DNA of 30,685 nucleotides from positions 1 through 30,685 of IMG/VR virus record IMGVR_UViG_3300033146_001114. One strand, written 5' to 3'. Origin of the DNA: a virus. The stretch's first letter is position 1. Each line of letters starts with the position of its first letter. A program made the position numbers and the translations under genes. This document shows, one piece after another, positions 6,735-14,500 of this stretch. The notes beneath the pieces were generated by a model that made no database searches, was not told where the DNA came from, and worked only from the letters and a program-made list of their open reading frames with translations.

Positions 6735-6954
6735 TCATTTAATTAGTTTTTTAACTAAAGAATTAGGAAGTATAGAAAAAGTAAAAAATTTCTCTAACAC
6801 TCTCAAAGAATTATCTTTATGTGATTTAACAGTAGATAAAGAACTTGAGAGAGTTACAGAAAATGGAGGAGCTGTGCTAGCAGTTCTTATAACCTGGTTT
6901 AACCTGGGACTTCTCGACAAATTGGTCGATACAAAAAAATTAATTAAGGATTAA
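6721..6954 (+). CDS. Hypothetical protein (77 aa) between Sak4 and SSB
   Basis: I choose ATG 6721 over the in-frame TTG 6706; both lie inside the previous gene. 77 residues, helical, with hydrophobic stretch AVLAVLITWFNLGLLDKLV (about residues 51-69) that could be amphipathic or membrane-associated. No family recognised. It lies between two partners of a recombination module (6063-7579), so a role there is possible but unproven. Confidence 0.55.
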   Translation: MTKRSHLISFLTKELGSIEKVKNFSNTLKELSLCDLTVDKELERVTENGGAVLAVLITWFNLGLLDKLVDTKKLIKD

Positions 6955-6955
6955 T

Positions 6956-7579
6956 ATGGAAGATTTTTACACATTTAATGAAGAGGCTGCGTCTAATGCA
7001 GATAGCAGCGATCAAGTAGTTTTAGACACAGGCGTCTATAAAGTAAAGATAGTAACAGCAAGTTCAACTGTTGCTTCAACTGGAGCAAAAGGAATCGATT
7101 GGTGTGTTCAACTACCAGGTAAAAAATATCCAAATATGATATATAATATGTGGGTAATTAAAGCAAACGGAGATCGTATCTTTAATATGGATATTGTTGA
7201 TTCGCTAATGGGCTTGTTGAAGATTAAAAAGCTTACTATTTTTGACAAGACGATAGATACTAAAAATGGTAAAAAAGTTGTCAAAGCTTTCAAAGAACTA
7301 GATGGTAAAGAATGTTTGGTTGCAATTCAAAAAGAATTTGACTTTTACGGAGATAAAGTTAAAGAGAAAAATAATATCAAAGCTTTCTTTGGATTAGATG
7401 AAAAAACCTATGCAGAGAACAAAGGTAAAAAACCTGCTAAACAAATAAAATACTATAGAGAAAAAATGAACGATAACTACACTTCTAGTTACAAAAAACA
7501 ACAAGCAGAGGAAGAAGCTTATGTTGACAATGCCGCTGACAAAAACAATGAAGAAGAAAGCGACGAAGGCATACTTTAA
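6956..7579 (+). CDS. DUF669-like single-stranded DNA-binding protein
   Basis: 207 residues. An N-terminal beta-rich domain opens with DTGVYKVKIVTASSTV and follows the OB-like pattern of phage DUF669 proteins (G-Y-x-V-K-I...). A charged linker leads to an acidic tail ending NNEEESDEGIL, the hallmark of phage and bacterial SSBs that recruit partners through the C-terminus. DUF669 proteins usually sit beside Sak4-type ATPases, as here (6063-6734). The likely role is coating ssDNA during replication and annealing. It starts after AAGGATTAAT. Confidence 0.7.
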   Translation: MEDFYTFNEEAASNADSSDQVVLDTGVYKVKIVTASSTVASTGAKGIDWCVQLPGKKYPNMIYNMWVIKANGDRIFNMDIVDSLMGLLKIKKLTIFDKTIDTKNGKKVVKAFKELDGKECLVAIQKEFDFYGDKVKEKNNIKAFFGLDEKTYAENKGKKPAKQIKYYREKMNDNYTSSYKKQQAEEEAYVDNAADKNNEEESDEGIL

Positions 7580-7919
7580 GTCTTCTAATATAGGACGTAT
7601 TGGTATGAAAATACCACTACAACCTGTGTTAGAATCTGTAGAGATTTCGGAGCATCTAAGAGGTTATCATCCTACAAAAGGCCTTTATAAAAAGCTTACA
7701 AGTTTTTATGAAGGTCATTGTAGAGTTAGATTTGATAGAAAAACATTCCCTAAAACAGGAAAAAGTATTGTTAACAATTGTTTTATAGATTCAAAAGACG
7801 GTATAAGCAGTGTGTATGATTATCATACCAGGGCTTTACTTGGAATCTGTAAGACTGACAATGTTGATAAATATACAAAAAAATGGAAGGAACAATTTAA
7901 TGGAATTAAAAAGATTTAA
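7521..7919 (+). CDS. Hypothetical basic protein (132 aa)
   Basis: No family recognised. The protein is lysine/arginine-rich, with RVRFDRKTFPKTGKSIV near the middle and two cysteines. Start choice is uncertain: ATG 7521 has AGAGGAAG upstream but overlaps the SSB gene by 59 bases; ATG 7548 shortens it by nine residues with no ribosome site; an internal ATG near 7605 is also possible. The first residues from 7521 would be encoded by the same DNA as the SSB acidic tail. Confidence 0.55.
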   Translation: MLTMPLTKTMKKKATKAYFKSSNIGRIGMKIPLQPVLESVEISEHLRGYHPTKGLYKKLTSFYEGHCRVRFDRKTFPKTGKSIVNNCFIDSKDGISSVYDYHTRALLGICKTDNVDKYTKKWKEQFNGIKKI

Positions 7920-8667
7920 TAGACTAGAGCAAGCAGTTATGATAAATACAGAAGGATATAATGTGTCACAAAAATATAATGTTATTAACACAATGGATGT
8001 TGTACAACAGTTTGAAAAATATGGTTTTGAACTAAATGATATAGCCGCTAGTGGTATAAGAAATACTGATAAGGTTGGTAAAGGTAAGCACATGGTTAGA
8101 ATGGCTGCTGACTTTAAAATGGTAGGTGGTTTGAGACCAGAAGTAGTTATACATAACTCTTATGATGGAACAAAAGCTTTGAATATAAGAGTTGGCTTAT
8201 TTAGATTTGTATGTAGTAATGGTTTAATTGCAGGAAGCAATTTAGTACCTGCTCTTCAAATATTTCACAGTAATAATAACTGGTCTGAAGAGATAAATAA
8301 TTTCATAGATACTTATGAAGAGAAACATAATAAGCAAAAAGAATGGATTGAAAGAATGATGGATAAATCTATGTGTTTAGATGAGGCTTATATCCTAGCT
8401 AAAAAAGCACTAGAAATTAGACACACAGATAATCGTATTATAAACGACTTGGTTGATCCATTGGAGTTATTGATTGTACAACGTAAAGAAGACAGGAGCA
8501 ATAATGCTTGGAGCAAATTTAATACATTACAAGAGAATCTAGTACAAGGAAACTTTAGGAAATATGACAACAGTGGAAATATCAGAAAAGCTAAAGTATT
8601 AACAAATATAGATGAATTGATAAGAATGAATATTGATTTATCAGATCTGTTTGAGAAAACATTATGA
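7900..8667 (+). CDS. DUF932 family protein
   Basis: I place the start at ATG 7900 (AGGAACAATTTA upstream), giving 255 residues; an earlier in-frame start would lie 90 bases inside the previous gene. The core contains VVIHNSYDGTKALNIRVGLFRFVCSNGLIAGSN, the characteristic DUF932 signature (HNS.DG...R..G..R.VC.NG). DUF932 proteins are common on phages and plasmids near recombination genes; their biochemical role is not established. Here it follows the Sak4/SSB module and overlaps the Tad2-like gene by 4 bases. Confidence 0.8.
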   Translation: MELKRFNRLEQAVMINTEGYNVSQKYNVINTMDVVQQFEKYGFELNDIAASGIRNTDKVGKGKHMVRMAADFKMVGGLRPEVVIHNSYDGTKALNIRVGLFRFVCSNGLIAGSNLVPALQIFHSNNNWSEEINNFIDTYEEKHNKQKEWIERMMDKSMCLDEAYILAKKALEIRHTDNRIINDLVDPLELLIVQRKEDRSNNAWSKFNTLQENLVQGNFRKYDNSGNIRKAKVLTNIDELIRMNIDLSDLFEKTL

Positions 8668-8897
8668 GATCTACACAACTAGATTTTGGTCTTGCAATGG
8701 CTGCTGCATTAAAAGGACACACAGTTAAAAGAAAAGGTGACTCAAGACTTTCTTTGGTATATAGAGAAGATACTTTACGTATTATTAGAGAAAAAGGAAG
8801 AGATGTAAATCTGTCTAAAAGTCCTATCCCTTTTGAATGCTTAGAAGAAGACTGGTATATAATTGGAGATTGTCGTAACTGGTTAGAAGGTAGATAA
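8664..8897 (+). CDS. Tad2-like (DUF2829) protein, candidate anti-Thoeris
   Basis: 77 residues with the layout of DUF2829: DFGLAMAAALKGHTVKRKG (residues 7-25) matches the opening F-x-x-A-L-x-x-L-K-x-G-x-x-V-x-R helix, followed by a short beta-sheet and the closing EEDWYII. The family includes Tad2, which binds the signalling nucleotide of the Thoeris defence and so blocks its effector. Family membership is reasonably supported; the anti-defence role is inference because many DUF2829 members are untested. The gene overlaps its neighbours by 4 and 1 bases. Confidence 0.65.
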   Translation: MRSTQLDFGLAMAAALKGHTVKRKGDSRLSLVYREDTLRIIREKGRDVNLSKSPIPFECLEEDWYIIGDCRNWLEGR

Positions 8898-11149
8898 TGA
8901 ATATACATTTAAAAAATAGTGAAATAATAAGAAAAGAAATAGAACATTTGCTTCCTCCTAAGGGACCTATAGATTTTGAAAAATTAAACATAAATGTAAG
9001 ATATTTAATTAATACAAGTGCAGACATAAGCTCAGGAATACCATTAAGTATGAATAGCTTGATTGCTAACTATTCTATGTCTAATTTTATTAGTCAGTTC
9101 CAATGGAAGATGCAACTTGGATCAAGCAAGATACCTACGAATATGGTAGGTTTTTTACTTTCTGGCTCCGGTAAAGGAAAAGATTCTACTATAAGTGCAC
9201 AATCTAAAGCATTGGCTCCAGGCTATATAGTTATAGAACAGAAAAGAAAAGAAAAAGCAGTAGAAGCTGCTAAAAAACGAGCTGAAGTTGAAGATGGTGA
9301 AACAACTAACTGGCTTAAGTTTTTTAAACAACCGCAACCTTTAGAGAATGCTATTTCAACTGTGGAAGGTTTGACAAGTCGTTTAAACAATTTTGCCTCT
9401 GCTGGAATAGGGATGCCTTCCATCTTAGTTTCTGAATTAGGTAGTGAATTAGCTACCAATCAAAATATGACAGATAACATAAGATTGATAGCTGAACTGT
9501 ATGATGAAGGAAACAAAAAAAGTAAAGCTATTAAAGATACTGAAAGACAAGATACAGAAGTAAAAGGAATGGGAATGAATGCTCTTTTTGTTGGATCTGA
9601 AGATAATCTTATAATGGATAAACAAATTAGTCAAAAATTTAAACAAGAATTTATTACAAAATTTGCTAGAAGAACAATACTCGTTTATCCTTCAAAAAAA
9701 GAATTTGAAGAGTGTATAATTTCTTATAGAGACTATGCAGACATGAAAGAAAGACAAGTAATTTCTGAAGATAAAGCACATGAAGCTAAAGCATATATAG
9801 GATCAGCATCAACAGATGTGGCTCACATTTTAGTAAACTCTGATAAAAGAATACTAGAGATAGATGAAGACGCTCTACAAGCTTACAAAGACTATAAACT
9901 GTACACTAGTTCACTAGGAGATGGTTTAGACTTTCTCCACAAAAGTGTACAATTAGAGCAGCTACATAGAAGCTGGAAGATGTTGAAATTAGCTGGTGTT
10001 TATGCTTTATGGGATTTGTCAGAAACAGTTAAAATAGAACATATAAAAGAAGCTATTTACTATATAGAAAAAGTAGGTGACTATTTAAAAGACTATGAAG
10101 AGTATGCTTCTAAAGAAAACTATGAACTGTTGTGTGATTACTTTCAAGTAAATCCAGAACGTAAACTGTCTTTACATGAACTAAAGAAAAGAGGTTTTAT
10201 TTCGGGAACTACTAGCTTAGAATCAAGAGTAAAAGATTTGTTAAAAATTGCAGACTCTTTAGCTGGTAGTTCAGGTGCTATAAAATATGAAAACGGAGTA
10301 ATGTCTTTTGTCCCATTTAAAAGTGTTGATGGTAATCATTGGGCTAGTTTCGTACAAGTATCAGGAACTAAAGATGTTCGTGCTACACAATGTTACTCAG
10401 GTTTTGAAGCTAAAGAAGTTAACTTTTTGAAGCTTAAAAACCTTTTAGATAATGATACCGCTTATACTCCATTTAAGTTTGCTAATGGACACCGTAAGAA
10501 TGATAACATAATATCAGGAGCGACTTGGATAGCTTTAGATGTTGATGATAGTGATTGTAGTATATCTGAAATGCATGATATGTTAGATGGTATAAATCAT
10601 CATATAGCAACAACAAGTAATTCAGAAAATATATATAAGTTTAGAATAATGATTGAATTTAACAATATAGTTGATTTACCTGTTAGAGAATGGAAGGTAT
10701 TTGGTAAGGAACTTGGTAAAGAATTTGGTATAAATATAGATCCAGTTACTTTTACTAAAAGTCAAATCATGTTTGGATATAAAGGAGCAAAGGTATTTAG
10801 CACAACAGATTGTGAACCATTTGATGTAAGTGATTGTGTAAAAATAGCAGGAACTAAAATAAAAGAAGGTTTTGAAAAGCGAATAAAACCTACTAGAACA
10901 CAAGCTGCTAGCTTACTTGAAAAACCTTTAGATACTTTTAGTTTTGCTTTCTCAGATAAAGGGATGAAGACAAGAAGTTTATCTTTATTTAAAATGTGGA
11001 AATTTGCTAAAGACTTAGGCGCGTCTGAAGATGATTGTGAAAAGCTAATGAGTGACTTAAATTATAGTTTTTGGGATAACCCAATATCTGATAGTAGGTT
11101 TGAAGCTCGTGTACTTCAGATGAGAAATTCTTTCAAGGAAACAACATGA
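8897..11149 (+). CDS. Fused DUF3987-like ATPase and AEP-type primase
   Basis: 750 residues, two modules. The N-terminal half resembles DUF3987 helicase-like ATPases: P-loop GSGKGKDS at 90-97 (Asp96 where Ser/Thr is usual), ILVSELGSEL and later arginine-rich segments. The C-terminal part (about 480-680) resembles an archaeo-eukaryotic primase: WIALDVDDSD with acidic residues D548 and D550, then HHIATTSNS, KFRIMIEF and SQIMFGYKGA, the order seen in phage primases. It is likely the primase-helicase of the phage replisome. The order, ATPase first and primase second, is the reverse of the common primase-helicase layout. It ends with a helical domain. Its stop overlaps the next ATG (ATGA). No DNA polymerase is in the window. 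Confidence 0.7.
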   Translation: MNIHLKNSEIIRKEIEHLLPPKGPIDFEKLNINVRYLINTSADISSGIPLSMNSLIANYSMSNFISQFQWKMQLGSSKIPTNMVGFLLSGSGKGKDSTISAQSKALAPGYIVIEQKRKEKAVEAAKKRAEVEDGETTNWLKFFKQPQPLENAISTVEGLTSRLNNFASAGIGMPSILVSELGSELATNQNMTDNIRLIAELYDEGNKKSKAIKDTERQDTEVKGMGMNALFVGSEDNLIMDKQISQKFKQEFITKFARRTILVYPSKKEFEECIISYRDYADMKERQVISEDKAHEAKAYIGSASTDVAHILVNSDKRILEIDEDALQAYKDYKLYTSSLGDGLDFLHKSVQLEQLHRSWKMLKLAGVYALWDLSETVKIEHIKEAIYYIEKVGDYLKDYEEYASKENYELLCDYFQVNPERKLSLHELKKRGFISGTTSLESRVKDLLKIADSLAGSSGAIKYENGVMSFVPFKSVDGNHWASFVQVSGTKDVRATQCYSGFEAKEVNFLKLKNLLDNDTAYTPFKFANGHRKNDNIISGATWIALDVDDSDCSISEMHDMLDGINHHIATTSNSENIYKFRIMIEFNNIVDLPVREWKVFGKELGKEFGINIDPVTFTKSQIMFGYKGAKVFSTTDCEPFDVSDCVKIAGTKIKEGFEKRIKPTRTQAASLLEKPLDTFSFAFSDKGMKTRSLSLFKMWKFAKDLGASEDDCEKLMSDLNYSFWDNPISDSRFEARVLQMRNSFKETT

Positions 11150-11319
11150 GTGATAAACTATTAAAAATGTTACACATATACCAAAGTGGTTACAGCACAC
11201 ATAGTATGCACACATTAGAGGAGTGGTTTGAAGCAAGAGATTATTGCAAAAGAAATTTTGTTTCTGTAAAAGTGTTCACTGATAAAATATCAGGAACTAT
11301 CCCACAATTAAACAGATAG
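11146..11319 (+). CDS. Small hypothetical protein (57 aa)
   Basis: ATG 11146 overlaps the primase stop as ATGA and the frame runs 57 codons to TAG 11317-11319. The product (MSDKLLKMLHIYQ...) has a TLEEWFEARDYCKRN segment that looks helical and DNA- or protein-binding in character, but no family is recognised. It is followed closely by two tiny membrane-protein genes. Confidence 0.55.
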   Translation: MSDKLLKMLHIYQSGYSTHSMHTLEEWFEARDYCKRNFVSVKVFTDKISGTIPQLNR

Positions 11320-11329
11320 GAGGTAAATA

Positions 11330-11410
11330 GTGTATACTATTGCAGCTGTTATCATAGTACTCATGACTATGATTTGGAGAATATTTACAGAGGAGGAAAA
11401 CGATGTTTGA
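11330..11410 (+). CDS. Tiny single-span membrane protein, GTG start (26 aa)
   Basis: A consensus ribosome site TAGGAGGTAA precedes GTG 11330. The 26 residues have a hydrophobic stretch (YTIAAVIIVLMTMIWRIF, residues 2-19) and an acidic tail TEEENDV. The stop (11408-11410) overlaps the next ATG. The strong ribosome site and overlap argue that it is translated despite its size. Role unknown; a holin-like or host-membrane function is possible. Confidence 0.5.
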   Translation: MYTIAAVIIVLMTMIWRIFTEEENDV

Positions 11411-11513
11411 GTTTCTTATAATTGTATTTATTCTAGGTGCCGTCATTTCATTTTATTTAAACAATAAAAGAAAAGTTGACAAAGTCAAAAAGAAACTAAA
11501 AGATATCTTTTAG
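11403..11513 (+). CDS. Tiny single-span membrane protein (36 aa)
   Basis: AGAGGAGGAAAACG precedes ATG 11403. The protein has one membrane segment (FEFLIIVFILGAVISFYL, residues 2-19) and a strongly basic tail (KRKVDKVKKKLKDIF), predicting N-out, tail-in topology. It is the last plus-strand gene and its stop codon lies inside the terminator palindrome. It forms a pair with the 26-aa membrane protein just upstream. No enzyme motif; function unknown. Confidence 0.55.
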   Translation: MFEFLIIVFILGAVISFYLNNKRKVDKVKKKLKDIF

Positions 11514-11520
11514 TTTCTTT
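11489..11520. terminator. Perfect 32-bp palindrome, bidirectional terminator
   Basis: AAAGAAACTAAAAGAT is followed directly by its exact reverse complement ATCTTTTAGTTTCTTT. It lies where the plus-strand early operon and the minus-strand structural operon converge, overlaps the stop of the 36-aa gene and ends ten bases from the stop of the 2502-aa gene. On the minus strand it runs into a T-tract (CTTTTTGAC). A second small inverted repeat, TTGAC-AAA-GTCAA, lies beside it at 11476-11488. Confidence 0.75.
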
Positions 11521-11529
11521 ACCTAACTG

Positions 11530-14500
11530 CTATTTCGGTGTTGTCATCGGATTTAGCAGTTCCACTATATCTATCATACTTTTTGTTGCTGAATAAGCAA
11601 AAGTAACATCAATTACTTTTGTTCCAGTAACACCTCTTAGTGGTGAGTTATAAGGACTCATACTACCTGTACTTTTAAATACATTATCTATTGGTTGAAT
11701 AAAATCATTATCATAAAACCATTGATCCTCCTTGGTCACCTCTTCATCATAGGTAGCTTTAGTACCTAACATTATCATCGCAGATATAGCAGTTAATCTA
11801 ACCTTATTTTCAGAAGAAGCAAACATTAACATTTTAGGATAATTAAGTAGATACTTAGTGAATGGACTAAATAGATCAAAAACTCCCGGAATAACACCCA
11901 TATTATTATAAGTTGGAAAAGCAAGAAGAACTTCTTGTATTGCCAACTGTTTACCTATTTTATTTTTTCTAGATAAGTACATCATAACTTTAGGTAGTAC
12001 TTCTGTCATATCATAAACAGTACCTATTTTCTTACCCCATTCAGTAGAAGGATCTGCTAATAATGTTTTAAACTTATTTCCAGCCTCTTTATCTTTAAAT
12101 ATATGATTTAACGATGAAATCAAAGCATTCTCTTGCATACTTCCAGTTGAATAAGCATCAGATCTAATTGTAGAAAAGATACCAGACAAATAAACATCAT
12201 GTAGTTCATGCTTTTCTAAAGCAGCTAAAGCTTTTACTCGACCTTCTTCTGTGGTAAGATTAGTTGCTTCAGTTAATAATTTTTTATATTCTTTCATAAG
12301 TTTTCTAGCTTTTAATGAATGTTCTTTCATTTTATATATATCAGATCCATTAACCATATAAGTAATCATGCTTGAACTAAAAGAGTTTATATAACTTGCT
12401 GGACTATAATTAAGTAATACTCTTTTTAATTGTTCTACATATTTAATTAATAATCTTAGTAGTGGAGCTACTACATCTCCAACAGCAGTACCAACAATTT
12501 TACCCATTGCTTCATTACTAAAATCTACACCTTTCGTTCCTACAAAGTATTTATCCCAAGTCTTTTTGTAATAGTGTTTACCATTAAGACTTGTGTTAGC
12601 AACAGAATCATTTGTAACACTATAGTGTTCCTGTAAATCTATAGGAAGTTTATCAAAAACAGCTTTAGGTATTAACACTCCAGCATCTACTAATGTCTGT
12701 TGTGTCTTATGTACTAACCTACCTGCTGTGTCTTGATAGTTTTTTAAATGAGCATTTTTTATTATCTGTGTTGATATGCTAGCATCTACATTACTTGAAT
12801 CAAGATTCAGATTTGTTGGATTAAAGGATATAACATTTTTATCATTATCTTTAAAAGAATAAAGACCTTTCATTTCATTAGTTACATCGTAAGTCATTAG
12901 TTGTCCTGACTCTGCTGCAAATATATGACTTTCTATATCCTGTGTTACTAAGTACATAGTTTTATTGTCTAAGATCACAGTTCCTAATAAACGATCTGGT
13001 TCTGGTTTATCTAAAGTAAGATAACCTCTTTTAGTACTGGAGTTAGCATTTACTTCTATATTTGTCCCCAGTAAAGTATTAGCATTAGAATGTTGTTTAT
13101 CTAACATTGTTAAAAGATCAGCTGCTACTTGTCTTAAGTTGGTATCTGGATCTGTTGCTTTTGAATTACGTGCTTTTTCGTAAAAAGCTTTTATTCTCTT
13201 TATATTACTAGCAGATCCTGCTTTTTTAATAGCGTGCATATCTTTGATCACGCTTATAAAATTATCATACATTGCTACCTGTATATTTTTATCTGCAGTT
13301 AATTTTTGTGTCCATTTTTTAGCCATAGCTTCAAGACTACTTGTTTTTTCTAAAGTATTTATTTCTTTCATAAAATCATCAAAAGCACTTAGTTTATTTG
13401 CTTCTTTAAAAATGTTTTTAATCTCTTTTGTTAATTTAACATCTTTAATATTAATTGCCCTAGAGAAACTTCCAGAAGAATTAGACTCTAAGAATTCTTT
13501 TATAAATTTATGTGTAGCACCTAAAGCAGCTAAAGTTCCAACATCTTTATCAAAAGAACCTTCATAGTCTGATTGTTTAACAACCTTTTGTAACTCTTTA
13601 GCTAAAGCAATACTTTGCTCCATCATAGTAGCTTCATGCTGTCTTTTAAAACCAAGAACAGATTCAATTGCTTCTCTTGTTGGTGTTAGTGTAAATATAT
13701 CAGAAAAACCAATAGTAGATAATTTACTTTCAACTAACTTTTTGGTTTTATTGTTATTGTCAGTAATTGATTTAGCAATTCCTTTCATTGAAGATTTAAA
13801 CTTTTCTACTTTTTGTCCATTCATAAAAGCAAGTATTTCTGGATTAGTATTTAAAGTAGCAGAGTATCTTTTTCTTATATCATTAAGTTGATTTATAGCT
13901 GTTTCATATCCCTTAGATACTAAGTACTTATTAAAATCATCAGGAGTTATCATCTCAACACCATCAAATTTTATTTTTTGAATATGTTGTGAGAGATCAT
14001 AAGTCTTTGTATCTGTACCTTTTGCAAAAATAGTTGCAAAGTTTTCTTGATTAAGCATAAGCTCTTCATTACCTATTAGTATTTCAAAGAACTGTGATAA
14101 AGATTCTCCTTCTATTGCAGTTTCTAATTTTATACTCATCTTTCCACTGTCTGACATTTCATTTATTAAACTAAGTAATGTTTTATCATTTTCAATTTTT
14201 GAAGTATCAAATAATAAATCTAATTTATCTTTAGTTACTACGTGTACAATTTCATGAACCAATTCTCTATGAGCATCAGGAGTAAATTTTTCATGACCTA
14301 TCTTAACGGTAAAAGCTATATTATCCCCACTACCTGTTTTGATAGCCACACTTTGTTTGGTTCCTTTTTTAAATGACTTTATGCGTGCACCGTGAAAGTT
14401 AGATTCTATACCATGTTTTATTTTAGTCATAAAAGAACCAAGCTTAGTAGACATTTTTTGCATTCTACCTAAAGTTAATACTCTATCACTTGTTAGTATA

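Noticed and set aside
11476-11481. TTGACA resembling a -35 box next to the terminator
   Set aside because: No -10 box lies at the right distance, and it would direct transcription into the convergent late operon. The bases form part of a small inverted repeat.
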